Positions 52,631 through 61,397 of a stretch of 64,000 nucleotides of DNA are shown here, in pieces. Source of the stretch: JBCBSP01 sp039819095 (GTDB lineage: Bacteria; Pseudomonadota; Alphaproteobacteria; Caulobacterales; Maricaulaceae); assembly GCA_039819095.1 (NCBI GenBank), contig JBCBSP010000001.1:186001-250000 (forward strand), given 5' to 3'. The first letter of the stretch is position 1, and every line of letters starts with the position of its first letter. The notes under the pieces are model-generated. The model made no database searches. It saw only the letters and a list, made by a program, of their open reading frames with translations, and was not told the origin of the DNA. Position numbers and translations under genes: made by a program.

Positions 52631-53590
52631 ATGATGTTCGGCAAGAAGGCTAAACCGGCAGCGGATATTCCGGCGCACCCAAGTCTGACTGAAGACCCGG
52701 CTGCATTGAGCCAATTCATCAGCACCGCCAAGCGCGTGCTCTGGAATGACGTGGAAACGCGCCGCGCACTCGAAGAAGCGGGGCTCAGCCTGACGCCGTG
52801 CCGGTTTTACAACGAAATCCCGAGCCTTGCAGATATCGAGACCGGGTTTGAAACAACCGAGGCAGAACCCTACGCATTCGATTTTCTGGACCGGGCTGTT
52901 GTCGCCGAGACGCTGAAAACGCTTCAGCCTTTCGCTGACGAGTTCAACCCGCCACATGAGGATAGCGGTTCAGGCTTCTTCTGGTCCAACCCCGCCTTCT
53001 CATTCTCCGACGCAATGGCCTATTACGCCTTTGTGCGCCATCACCAGCCAAAGACCATTCTGGAGGTGGGCAGCGGCTATTCCACGCTCGCCGCCTTAGA
53101 GGCGCTGAGCAAGAACGGCGCTGGCCGGCTGGCGAGTATCGAGCCATACCCGATGGACCGGATCGCCAGTTTGGATATCGAGCTGCACGAGGCCTTCGTT
53201 CAGAGCTTCAATGCGGAGTTTTTCAACGACACGCTGGCCGACGGCGATCTCCTCTTCATCGACTCTACCCATACGGTGAAGATGAGCTCCGACTGCGCGC
53301 ATCTGTATCTGCGGGTCCTGCCAAATATCCGCCGTGACATTCTTGTCCACGTTCACGACATTCGCTGGCCATTGGGCTTGTCCAGCAAGGCCGCGATTGA
53401 GCGGCATGTCTACTGGACCGAGCAGCATTTGCTGGCTGCTTACCTCCTGGACAATCCTAAAATCCGCTTCTTGCTGGGCAATACGGCGGCCTTAGTCTGG
53501 CTAAGAGCGGAATTGGACACCTTCATGGGCGCCAAGCACCGCTCAGGCGGGCGCAGCGTCTGGTTCGAGCTTAATGGAGCATCCGCTTGA
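52631..53590 (+). CDS. Class I SAM methyltransferase-like protein
   Basis: 319 residues, SD GGGAGG before the ATG. A conserved N-terminal region (FYNEIPSLADIETGFET) precedes a Rossmann methyltransferase core: KTILEVGSGYSTLAALEAL, then RLASIEPYP and GDLLFIDSTHTVK, and VHVHDIRWP. The acidic residue after beta-2 (IEPYP) is conserved. This resembles the Methyltransf_24 family. Function unknown. It overlaps the RlpA gene by 4 bases. Confidence 0.78.
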   Translation: MMFGKKAKPAADIPAHPSLTEDPAALSQFISTAKRVLWNDVETRRALEEAGLSLTPCRFYNEIPSLADIETGFETTEAEPYAFDFLDRAVVAETLKTLQPFADEFNPPHEDSGSGFFWSNPAFSFSDAMAYYAFVRHHQPKTILEVGSGYSTLAALEALSKNGAGRLASIEPYPMDRIASLDIELHEAFVQSFNAEFFNDTLADGDLLFIDSTHTVKMSSDCAHLYLRVLPNIRRDILVHVHDIRWPLGLSSKAAIERHVYWTEQHLLAAYLLDNPKIRFLLGNTAALVWLRAELDTFMGAKHRSGGRSVWFELNGASA

Positions 53591-54150
53591 GCTTCAGCCT
53601 GCGGCTGGCGCCGCTCATTCTGCTTGCAGGTGCAGGCTGTGCGACTGCATCGGGCTCGGCGACAACGACCATCGACCCGGTTCAGGTCCAACCACAAGCG
53701 GATCAGGCAGCACCAGGGCCTGTTGCTCAGACGGTCGCTTCGACTGAGCCAACCACGCCCCAACCGCGCGCCGTGTTTGAAGGGCTCGCTTCGTGGTATG
53801 GGCCCGGCTTTCATGGTCGTCAGACCGCGAACGGTGAAATCTTCGATGAGAACGTATTGAGCGCGGCTCATCTCACCTTGCCTTTGCCAAGCCTGGCGCG
53901 CGTCACGCGCCTGGACACGGGACAGTCAGTCATGGTGCGGGTCAATGACCGGGGACCCTATATCGACGGACGCATTATCGATCTCAGCCGGGCTGCCGCC
54001 GAAGCGCTCGGTTTTATCGAAGACGGCCTGGCTGAGGTGAGGGTGGAGTCATTCGGCCCCGCCGATCCGGAAGACCGGGCGGCTCGATCCGGCTTCTTTG
54101 ACCCGTCCACTGGTGCAGCATCGGCTTCGCGCCTGACAGAGGCGCCTTAG
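53587..54150 (+). CDS. rlpA: RlpA family septal-ring lytic transglycosylase-like protein
   Basis: 187 residues from TTG 53587, which overlaps the previous stop (TTGA). A hydrophobic leader ends AGAGC, a weak lipobox. The double-psi beta-barrel has GLASWYGPGFHGRQTANGE, SLARVTRLDTG and VRVNDRGPYIDGRIIDLSRA; the Asp in NDRGPY is the catalytic acid in RlpA. RlpA cuts denuded peptidoglycan at the septum. A D,D-carboxypeptidase follows in the same direction, so these are cell-wall genes. The SPOR domain is missing. Confidence 0.85.
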   Translation: MSFSLRLAPLILLAGAGCATASGSATTTIDPVQVQPQADQAAPGPVAQTVASTEPTTPQPRAVFEGLASWYGPGFHGRQTANGEIFDENVLSAAHLTLPLPSLARVTRLDTGQSVMVRVNDRGPYIDGRIIDLSRAAAEALGFIEDGLAEVRVESFGPADPEDRAARSGFFDPSTGAASASRLTEAP

Positions 54151-54279
54151 CGAACGGCGATGCGCTGTGAAGCTTGCGGTGGACGCGCTCGCTTGGGCTG
54201 GCTTTGATGGCGTATGATCGCATCAAACCGCTCAGGGCGATTCCGCACCTGGCATGATCGCGTAACGGAGTTCCGCGCC

Positions 54280-55419
54280 ATGATCCGCATTATCGCCAGC
54301 CTGTTCGCCGCGCTCAGCCTGACCGCGACCGCCTGGAGCCAGCCGGTTTTCCAGACCGAGGCCAGCCACGCCGTGATCATGGACTTTGAAACCGGCGAAA
54401 TCCTCTTCTCCAAGAATGCCGAAGAGCCGATGTCGCCGGCCTCCATGTCCAAGCTGATGACGGCTCTGATGGTGTTTGAGGCGTTGGAGAACGGAACCCT
54501 GTCGGAGGATGACGAGCTTCCGGTCTCCGAAGACGCCTGGCGGCGCGGAGGCGCGGCTTCAGGCTCATCGACCATGTTTCTTGAAGTGAACAGTCGAGCG
54601 AGGGTGGAGGATCTGCTTCGCGGCATCATCGTGCAGTCCGGCAATGACGCCTGCATCGTGGTCGCCGAGGCTTTGGAGGGGTCTGAGGAGGCGTTTGCAG
54701 ACGCCATGACCGCCCGGGCGCGTGAGCTGGGCCTTGAAAGCGCGACCTTCCGCAATGCAACAGGCTGGCCGGATCCCGAGCATCTCATTTCCGCTGCCGA
54801 TCTGGCGAGACTGGCGCGCCACATCATTGTGAACCACCCTGAGGCCTATGGGATTTATGCCGAAGAAATATATACCTATAACGGAATCCGGCAGTTTAAT
54901 CGCAACCCGCTTCTTGGCGTGTTTCGCGGGGCGGACGGGCTGAAAACCGGCCATACCTCCGTGTCAGGATACGGGCTGGTCGGATCGGCGGCCCGGGACG
55001 GTGAGCGCCGCATCATTGTTTTCAATGGAATGGAAGACGAGCGCGCCAGAGCCGATGAAGCCGAGCGGCTGATGCGTTCCGCCTTCGCGGACTTTAATGT
55101 CTATACCTTGCTTGAAGCCGGCGATCCGGTTGGCAGCGCTGAACTCTATCTCGGCGTCGACGACACTGTTCCGGTGCGGGTGTCGCAATCCGTCGCGCTG
55201 GGCATGCACCGCCGTGCACGAGACGAGGTTAGCGCTGAGCTGATTTATGAAGGTCCCATCGCGGCTCCCGTCAGCGAGGGTCAGGGCATTGGACAGCTTG
55301 AGATCACATTGAGCGACGGCCGTGTTGAGCGCTATCCGGTGGAGGCGGCCGCAAGTGTGGACCGCCAGGGCATGGTTGGACGGGCTTTCTCCGCGCTTGC
55401 TCAACTGATCCGCGGTTGA
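54280..55419 (+). CDS. D-alanyl-D-alanine carboxypeptidase (PBP5/6 family)
   Basis: 379 residues from ATG 54280, with CGGAG 9 bases upstream. Residues 1-20 are a signal peptide. The penicillin-binding motifs are S55-M-S-K58 (PASMSKLM), SGND (VQSGNDA) and KTG (DGLKTGHTS). A C-terminal beta domain and an amphipathic tail (VGRAFSALAQLIRG) follow, which usually anchors PBP5 to the membrane face. It trims the terminal D-Ala of peptidoglycan pentapeptides. Confidence 0.93.
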   Translation: MIRIIASLFAALSLTATAWSQPVFQTEASHAVIMDFETGEILFSKNAEEPMSPASMSKLMTALMVFEALENGTLSEDDELPVSEDAWRRGGAASGSSTMFLEVNSRARVEDLLRGIIVQSGNDACIVVAEALEGSEEAFADAMTARARELGLESATFRNATGWPDPEHLISAADLARLARHIIVNHPEAYGIYAEEIYTYNGIRQFNRNPLLGVFRGADGLKTGHTSVSGYGLVGSAARDGERRIIVFNGMEDERARADEAERLMRSAFADFNVYTLLEAGDPVGSAELYLGVDDTVPVRVSQSVALGMHRRARDEVSAELIYEGPIAAPVSEGQGIGQLEITLSDGRVERYPVEAAASVDRQGMVGRAFSALAQLIRG

Positions 55420-55429
55420 TCCGTCATCC

Positions 55430-56068
55430 ATGGCCGAGCGAGGACGTTTCATCACGCTGGAAGGCGGGGAAGGGGCCGGCAAGTCGACGCTGGCCAGGAC
55501 CCTGTGCGGCCTGCTCCAGGCGCTCGGTCTAAATGTTGACGTGACGCGCGAGCCGGGCGGCACGCAAAACGCGGAAGCCATCCGCGAGCTTCTCGTGTCC
55601 GGCGATGCTGCGCGCTGGTCGCCAATGGCGGAGACCCTGCTTCTGTACGCGGCGCGGGTGGATCATATCGAGGGCCGGATTGAACCGGCGCTTGTCAATG
55701 GAGACTGGGTGATCTGCGATCGGTTCTCCGATTCAACACGCGCCTATCAGGGCGCGGCCGGCGCGCTCGATGAGGCGCGCATCGCCGCCATCGATATGGC
55801 CAGTCTGAATGCCTTCAAACCGGACCTCACCTTGATCCTCGATCTTGATCCAGCCGTTGGACTGGAGCGCACGCGCTCGCGCGGCGAAGCTGTTACACGG
55901 TTCGAACGCCATGATCTCAGCTTCCATACAGCGCTGCGCGAGGGTTTTCTTCGTATCGCGGAAAAAGAAGCCGAGCGCTGCGTGGTGCTGGACGCGTCTC
56001 AAACGCCGGCCCAGCTGGCCGATCAGGCCTTCACCGTGATCGCCAAACATTTCTCGCTGACGCCGTGA
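55430..56068 (+). CDS. tmk: Thymidylate kinase
   Basis: 212 residues. P-loop ITLEGGEGAGKSTLARTL, DR-type DRFSDSTRAYQGAAG and VTREPGGT are the TMK motifs. It phosphorylates dTMP to dTDP. Its stop overlaps the GTG start of holB by 4 bases, the usual tmk-holB coupling in proteobacteria. Confidence 0.95.
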   Translation: MAERGRFITLEGGEGAGKSTLARTLCGLLQALGLNVDVTREPGGTQNAEAIRELLVSGDAARWSPMAETLLLYAARVDHIEGRIEPALVNGDWVICDRFSDSTRAYQGAAGALDEARIAAIDMASLNAFKPDLTLILDLDPAVGLERTRSRGEAVTRFERHDLSFHTALREGFLRIAEKEAERCVVLDASQTPAQLADQAFTVIAKHFSLTP

Positions 56069-57114
56069 GTCGCGACGTCGAAATCCCGCAAGCCGACCGC
56101 GAGGGCGAGCTGGCCCATCCGCGTGCGGTCTACGACCTGTTCGGACACGCTGCAGCGGAAACCTCCGTCGCTGAAGCGTTTAAGCACGGCCGGCTTCATC
56201 ACGCCTGGATGATCACCGGCCCAAAGGGGGTCGGCAAAGCGACCTTCGCCTATCGGCTGGTCCGGCGCGCCTTGGGCGCAAAAACGAAACCCGGCGGCGG
56301 ACTGCAGGCCGAAGCCGATGATCCGGTATGCCGTCTGCTTGAAGCGCAATCTCACCCCGACTTTCTGCTCTTGCGGCGCGCCTATGATGAGAAGCGTGGC
56401 AAGCTGCGCGGTGAAATCACCGTGGACGACGCTCGGCGTGCGCCGGGCTTCTTCTCCAAACGCGCCAGCGGGGATCACTGGCGCGTCGCACTTGTCGATG
56501 CAGCTGACGACATGAATGTGAACGCCGCCAATGCGCTCTTGAAAACGCTTGAAGAGCCTCCGGAGAAGGGCCTGCTCATCCTGATCGTCCACGCGCCGGG
56601 CCGGCTGCCGGCGACCATACGATCGCGCTGCCGCAAGCTCGTGCTTCGCGCGCCGAGCGTGGAAGACTGTGCTGCCTGGCTGAAGGAGCGGTGGGCGATG
56701 CCGGGCGACACCGCTGAACGCGCCGCTGCGCTTGCGGCTGGTGCGCCGGGGCGCGCGCTGGCTCTGGCCGAGACCGGCGCTGCAGACCTGTATGACGAGA
56801 TGAACGCCGCGCTTGGCGATCTTCCGCGTTTTGATCGCAAGGCGGCGACCCGGCTCGGCGATCTTGTCGGCGCCAAGGGCGGAGATTCCCGACTGGAGAT
56901 TATTCTTCAATTCCTCGCCGGCTTTGCCCAGCGCCAGGCCATCGAGACCGCGAACGCAGCCTCGCTGGAAGCGGCGGGCAGCTGGGCCGCAGCGGCTGAA
57001 CAGATCGAACAGTTGGGCGGGGAGGCGCAGGGGCTCTATCTCGATCCGCGCCAGACGGTGCGCGAAGGACTGGCCGTGCTTCGCCGGACCGCAGCCCAGG
57101 CTGCAGGCCGCTGA
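56065..57114 (+). CDS. holB: DNA polymerase III subunit delta prime
   Basis: 349 residues from GTG 56065. Walker A ITGPKGVGKATFAYRLV and the small-domain pattern (NVNAANALLKTLEEPPEKG, then the arginine region ATIRSRCRKLVL) fit the clamp-loader delta prime subunit. The zinc-finger cysteines common in other bacteria are not seen, as expected for alphaproteobacterial members. It loads the sliding clamp. It is coupled to tmk and followed by tatD. Confidence 0.93.
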   Translation: MSRDVEIPQADREGELAHPRAVYDLFGHAAAETSVAEAFKHGRLHHAWMITGPKGVGKATFAYRLVRRALGAKTKPGGGLQAEADDPVCRLLEAQSHPDFLLLRRAYDEKRGKLRGEITVDDARRAPGFFSKRASGDHWRVALVDAADDMNVNAANALLKTLEEPPEKGLLILIVHAPGRLPATIRSRCRKLVLRAPSVEDCAAWLKERWAMPGDTAERAAALAAGAPGRALALAETGAADLYDEMNAALGDLPRFDRKAATRLGDLVGAKGGDSRLEIILQFLAGFAQRQAIETANAASLEAAGSWAAAAEQIEQLGGEAQGLYLDPRQTVREGLAVLRRTAAQAAGR

Positions 57115-57134
57115 GACCACCAAGCGAGGCGAGA

Positions 57135-57917
57135 ATGCTGATCGACACCCATGTCAATCTACACGGCGAGGCCTTTGAGGAGGATCTCGACGCGGTGCTC
57201 GCAAGGGCGCGCGGGGCCGGGGTCTCGCCCATGCTCGCCATCTGTTCGCGCCTCAGCGATCTGCCGTCTGTGAAAGCGATCGCAGAGGTTCATGACGACA
57301 TCTGGTGCACGGTCGGGGCTCATCCCCATCACGCCAAGGATCAGCCGGAGATTACTGCGGATGCATTGATCGAGATGGCAGACCATCCCAAAGTCGTCGC
57401 CTTTGGTGAGACCGGGCTGGATTTTCACTACAATTACAGCCCGGCGGAGGACCAGTTTCCCAGCCTTCGCGCTCATATCGAGGCGGCGCGACGCACCGGG
57501 CTTCCGATCGTGCTTCATTGCCGCGAGGCGGACGAGCCGATGGCTGAGATTCTGGAAGAAGAAATGGGGAAGGGCGCCTTCAAGGCCCTATTGCATTGCT
57601 ATACCGGCGGCGCGGAACTCGCACGGCGCGCGGCTGCGCTGGGATGCTGGTTCTCCGCTTCGGGCATCATCACCTTCAAGAAGGCCGATGATGTGCGCTC
57701 CGTCTTCGCCGACATCATTCCTGACGACCGGATCATCATCGAGACCGATTGCCCCTACCTGGCGCCGGTCCCGCACCGCGGTCGGCGCAATGAACCCGCC
57801 TTCCTGCCTCACGTGGCTGAGAAACTGGGTGAGCTGAAAGCCTGGTCGCTGGAAGAAACCGCAGCGCGTACCCGCGCGGCGAGCCTGGACTTGTTTGACC
57901 GAATGGCGCCGGCATGA
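57135..57917 (+). CDS. tatD: TatD family metal-dependent hydrolase
   Basis: 260 residues. AFGETGLDFHY, VLHCREADEP, LLHCYTGG and IIETDCPYLAPVPHRGRRNEP are the metal-binding motifs of the TatD/TIM-barrel DNases. The first motif, normally H-x-H, reads DTHVNLH, so the second His is Asn with another His two places on. Several alphaproteobacterial members may share this. It probably acts as a 3'-5' nuclease on damaged DNA/RNA. The end overlaps the MBL gene by 4 bases. Confidence 0.92.
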   Translation: MLIDTHVNLHGEAFEEDLDAVLARARGAGVSPMLAICSRLSDLPSVKAIAEVHDDIWCTVGAHPHHAKDQPEITADALIEMADHPKVVAFGETGLDFHYNYSPAEDQFPSLRAHIEAARRTGLPIVLHCREADEPMAEILEEEMGKGAFKALLHCYTGGAELARRAAALGCWFSASGIITFKKADDVRSVFADIIPDDRIIIETDCPYLAPVPHRGRRNEPAFLPHVAEKLGELKAWSLEETAARTRAASLDLFDRMAPA

Positions 57918-58774
57918 CCGAGCCAGTGCTGCGCATCACCCTTCTGGGATGCGGCTCGTCCGGCGGGGTGCCTCGCATCGATGGCGACTGGGGAGATTGC
58001 GATCCGGCTGAGCCGAAAAACCGACGCCGGCGTTGCTCCATCCTGGTGGAACGCGCACCGAGTTTGAAGGCGATGGAGGAGGGGGCGGTCACCCGCCTAC
58101 TGATCGACACGTCACCGGATTTGCGTGAACAGCTGATAAGCGCGGGCGTCACCACGCTCGACGCGGTGGCTTTCACCCATGATCACGCCGATCAGACGCA
58201 CGGCATTGATGACTTGCGCGCACTGATTTATCGACGCGGCGAACGCCTGACCGCCTATATGAACGAACAGACGCGCGACGAGCTTACCCATCGCTTTAGC
58301 TATATATTCCAAACGCCAGAAAAATCTTCTTATCCGCCACTGTTGAATATCGATGTGATTGAAGACGGAGTCGAGAGCGCGATCACCGGGCCGGGTGGTC
58401 CGCTTCGCTTTTCCAGCTTCACTGTGGAACATGGTCCAATCGATTGCGCGGGCTTTCGGATCGGCGATTGCGCTTACACGCCGGATGTTTCCGGTCTGCC
58501 TCAGCCTGCTTGCGACGCCATGGCTGGCATATCGGTGTGGATCGTGGATGCGCTCAGGGACAAGCCGCATCCGACGCACTCCCATCTTGTGCAAACGCTG
58601 GACTGGATCGAGGCGGTCGGCCCCCGACTCGGCGTCCTGACCAATTTGCATGTGGACCTGGACTACAGAACCCTGCTTCAACGTTGCCCAGACGGGGTCA
58701 GGCCAGCTTATGACGGGCTGCAGATTACACTGTCTGAGAAGGATGGAAGCCTGATCAGCGCCAGCTCACGCTGA
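57914..58774 (+). CDS. MBL-fold metallo-hydrolase (PhnP-like)
   Basis: 286 residues. LLGCGSSGGVPRIDGDWGDC and RRRRCSILVE open the fold. LLIDTSPDLREQLISAG, FTHDHADQTHGIDDLR (metal motif), MNEQTRDEL and a C-terminal LTNLHVDLDY are PhnP/YycJ-like features. This places it among hydrolases of cyclic phosphodiesters or lipid-like esters. A tatD-MBL pair after holB is frequent in alphaproteobacteria. ATG overlaps the tatD stop. Confidence 0.88.
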   Translation: MTEPVLRITLLGCGSSGGVPRIDGDWGDCDPAEPKNRRRRCSILVERAPSLKAMEEGAVTRLLIDTSPDLREQLISAGVTTLDAVAFTHDHADQTHGIDDLRALIYRRGERLTAYMNEQTRDELTHRFSYIFQTPEKSSYPPLLNIDVIEDGVESAITGPGGPLRFSSFTVEHGPIDCAGFRIGDCAYTPDVSGLPQPACDAMAGISVWIVDALRDKPHPTHSHLVQTLDWIEAVGPRLGVLTNLHVDLDYRTLLQRCPDGVRPAYDGLQITLSEKDGSLISASSR

Positions 58775-58803
58775 GCCTGCTGAATATGCGATCCATTATT
58801 TCT

Positions 58804-58819
58804 CATAATATTTATTATG
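58804..58819. promoter_or_regulatory. AT-rich perfect palindrome before mazG
   Basis: CATAATA-TT-TATTATG has 7-base arms and a 2-base centre, unusually AT-rich for this genome. It lies 16 bases before ATG 58836. It could be an operator, or include the -10 region of a promoter. Confidence 0.5.
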
Positions 58820-58835
58820 CGTGAAATTGATCCTC

Positions 58836-59699
58836 ATGTCTGAACCCACACGCTCCAAACAATCCGTCGTCCCCGCCTCGATTGAGACCGCGCTAGACGC
58901 CTCCACCGCGCCCATCAAGCGGCTCACCGCTCTGATGACGGTGCTGCGCGACCGTGAGCATGGCTGCCCCTGGGATGTTGAGCAGACCTTCGCCACCATC
59001 GCCCCTTACACGATTGAAGAAGCCTACGAGGTCGCCGACGCGATCGAACGTGATGACATGAGCGCTCTGCGCGACGAGCTGGGCGATCTCCTGTTCCAGG
59101 TCATTTTCCATAGCCAGATGGCGCAGGAATCCGGCGCGTTCTCATTCGATGATGTTGCGCTGGCGATCGTGGACAAGATGGTGCGCCGCCATCCGCACGT
59201 GTTCGAGGCGCCCGACGGTCGTGATGCCGAGGCGCAAACCCATGCCTGGGAAGCGATCAAAGCGGCCGAGCGTGCCGCCAAAGGGGAAAACGAGGCGCAA
59301 TCGCTGCTCGACGACCTGCCCCTCGCCCTGCCCGCCCTGGTTCGGGCTGAAAAGTTGCAGAAACGTGCGGCGCGCGCGGGCTTCGACTGGCCGACCGCCG
59401 AACGCGTATTCGACAAGCTCGACGAGGAAATCACTGAATTAAAACAGGCGATTGTTGAAGGAGATCAGGCCCATATCACTGAAGAACTGGGCGATCTGCT
59501 TTTCGTGGTGGCCAATCTTGGCCGAAAACTTGGAGCGCAGAGCGAAGACTCCCTGCGTGCGGCCAACGCCAAGTTCGAACGTCGATTCAAGTATATAGAG
59601 GCCCGCCTGGCCGCCGTCGGCCGGAGCGCTGATGAGGCTGATCTCGATGAGATGGAAGCGCTCTGGAGCGAGGCCAAGCTGGCCGAGCGGGGCGGCTGA
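58836..59699 (+). CDS. mazG: Nucleoside triphosphate pyrophosphohydrolase MazG
   Basis: 287 residues. Two tandem MazG domains: GCPWDVEQTFATIAPYTIEE with EAYEVADAI and RDELGDLLFQVIFH first, then AARAGFDWPTAERVFDKLDE with EELGDLLFVVANLGR. The paired ExxE/ELGDLL motifs bind metal for NTP hydrolysis to NMP and PPi. It removes aberrant nucleotides and may tune (p)ppGpp responses. ATG 58836 is preferred to a GTG at 58821 as no SD favours either. It faces hflX. Confidence 0.93.
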   Translation: MSEPTRSKQSVVPASIETALDASTAPIKRLTALMTVLRDREHGCPWDVEQTFATIAPYTIEEAYEVADAIERDDMSALRDELGDLLFQVIFHSQMAQESGAFSFDDVALAIVDKMVRRHPHVFEAPDGRDAEAQTHAWEAIKAAERAAKGENEAQSLLDDLPLALPALVRAEKLQKRAARAGFDWPTAERVFDKLDEEITELKQAIVEGDQAHITEELGDLLFVVANLGRKLGAQSEDSLRAANAKFERRFKYIEARLAAVGRSADEADLDEMEALWSEAKLAERGG

Positions 59700-59704
59700 T
59701 CGCC

Positions 59705-61042
59705 CTACCCTACAATTTCGGTTTCACCTGCATTTACAATATCTTCAAACCGACTCTTGAACCGTCCTGCATCCGCTGGCGTCAGGCGCACATGCACGTG
59801 ATGCGTCCCTGACTGATCATCGACAGCCTCATTCAGGATTTCGCCATTCTCGTGCAGCCAGGCCAGGGCTGCGGGTTGACCGGCGGGAATGGCCAGGTCG
59901 AACATGACGTCCTCAGCCGACAGCGCTTCATCAATCGCGCTGAGCAGTGCGCCGACGCCCTCACCCGTCACGGCCGACACTGCGAAGGCTTCCGGCGCGG
60001 CGGGCTTTTTCGGAAGCCGGGCGCGCCACAGCACCTCGTCCCTTGCCTCTTCGTCCAGACGATCGATCTTGTTCCAGGCTTCGATCATGACTTGACCGTG
60101 CTCAGCCCCCGCCCCAAGCGCGTCCAGCACGCCTTCGACATCGGCCTTGCGTCCTTCATGATCGGGATCGGCCAGGTCACGCACATGGATGAGCACGTCC
60201 GCCTCGCGCACCTCTTCCAGAGTCGCCCGGAAAGCCGCGATCAGCTCGGTAGGAAGATCGGTTATGAAACCCACCGTATCGGACATCAGAATGCGCCGAC
60301 CGCTTCCGGTTCGAACCCCGCGAACGGTCGGGTCCAGCGTCGCGAAAGGCATATCCTTGGCGAGTACGGCTGACCTGGTCAACGAATTGAAAAGTGTAGA
60401 TTTTCCAGCATTAGTGTAGCCAACGAGCGCCACGGTGGGCCACGGCGCTGCGTCCCGGCGTTTGCGGTGAAGCGCCCGAGTGCGTTTCACGTCTTCGATC
60501 TCGCGACGCAGTTTCGACATCCGCTCCGAGATCAGACGCCGGTCCGTTTCGATCTGGGTTTCGCCAGGGCCGGCCAGGAAGCCGCGCCCGCCGCGCTGGC
60601 GCTCCAGGTGGGTCCAGGTGCGAACCAGGCGTGAGCGCGCATAGGTGAGCCGTGCGAGTTCAACCTGAAGCCGGCCTTCACGGGTCCGGGCTCGCTCGCC
60701 GAAAATTTCCAGGATCAGACCGGTCCGGTCGATGACCTTGACGTTCCAGGCTTTTTCCAGATTGCGCTGTTGCACGGGGCTGAGCGCAGCGTCGATGACA
60801 ACCACCTTGGCGCCGCTCTGCCGGATCTCTTCGCCCAGCGCTTCGATCTTGCCGGAGCCGAAATAGCCGCCCGGCTCGACCTTGCGCACGGCTTCCGCAC
60901 GCGCATCGATCACCATCAGGCCGAGCGCCTCACACAGGCCAGCGGCTTCTTCCAGGCGCGCATCAGCGCGCTGCGCGGCATGGGAGCTGGTCAGCGGGTG
61001 CAGAACCAGCGCCCCGTCAGCAGGCGTTTCGCGTTCAATCAA
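59705..61042 (-). CDS. hflX: GTPase HflX
   Basis: 445 residues. An N-terminal HflX domain (GKIEALGEEI; LSPVQQRNLEKAWNVKVIDR), the glycine-rich GGRGFLAGPGETQIETDRRL and the GTPase G1 GYTNAGKSTLFNS, with DTVGFI (G3) and NKID (G4), define it. HflX binds stalled ribosomes and splits them under heat. It overlaps hfq by 4 bases, as in E. coli hfq-hflX. Confidence 0.95.
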   Translation of the reverse strand: MIERETPADGALVLHPLTSSHAAQRADARLEEAAGLCEALGLMVIDARAEAVRKVEPGGYFGSGKIEALGEEIRQSGAKVVVIDAALSPVQQRNLEKAWNVKVIDRTGLILEIFGERARTREGRLQVELARLTYARSRLVRTWTHLERQRGGRGFLAGPGETQIETDRRLISERMSKLRREIEDVKRTRALHRKRRDAAPWPTVALVGYTNAGKSTLFNSLTRSAVLAKDMPFATLDPTVRGVRTGSGRRILMSDTVGFITDLPTELIAAFRATLEEVREADVLIHVRDLADPDHEGRKADVEGVLDALGAGAEHGQVMIEAWNKIDRLDEEARDEVLWRARLPKKPAAPEAFAVSAVTGEGVGALLSAIDEALSAEDVMFDLAIPAGQPAALAWLHENGEILNEAVDDQSGTHHVHVRLTPADAGRFKSRFEDIVNAGETEIVG

Positions 61043-61296
61043 TCGGCGGTCTCGTCATCGTCTTTGTCGCCATCGAAGAGCTGCACCGGCTGGCTTGGCA
61101 TGATCGTGGAGATCGCATGCTTATAGACCAGCTGGATCTGTCCTTCGCGGCGAAGCAGGACACAAAAATTGTCAAACCAGGTCACGACGCCCTGCAGCTT
61201 GACCCCATTCACGAGGAAGATGGTCAGCGGCGTCTTGCTCTTGCGGACCGTATTGAGAAACGTGTCCTGCAGGTTCTGTTTTTTATCGTTCGACAT
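61039..61296 (-). CDS. hfq: RNA chaperone Hfq
   Basis: 85 residues from ATG 61296. LQDTFLNTVRKSKTPLTIFL and VNGVKLQGVVTWFDNF are Sm1, and LVYKHAISTIMPS is Sm2 with the KH RNA-binding pair. It binds sRNAs and mRNAs as a hexamer. A longer upstream extension of the frame has no conserved sequence. It is coupled to hflX. The upstream 101 bases separate it from dat. Confidence 0.95.
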   Translation of the reverse strand: MSNDKKQNLQDTFLNTVRKSKTPLTIFLVNGVKLQGVVTWFDNFCVLLRREGQIQLVYKHAISTIMPSQPVQLFDGDKDDDETAD

Positions 61297-61397
61297 GAGT
61301 CTCTCTTGGTCGGCGGGCCTGAAATCTGCTCCGCAATACGTAGGTAGCGGTGCGCGCGCGGGCTCGCAACCATGCATGTTGCAGTGCACCGCTCGCT

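Noticed and set aside
57914..58774. HADQ instead of HADH in the MBL hydrolase metal motif as a loss of function
   Set aside because: I believe Gln at this place is common in this subgroup, so I cannot call it unusual.
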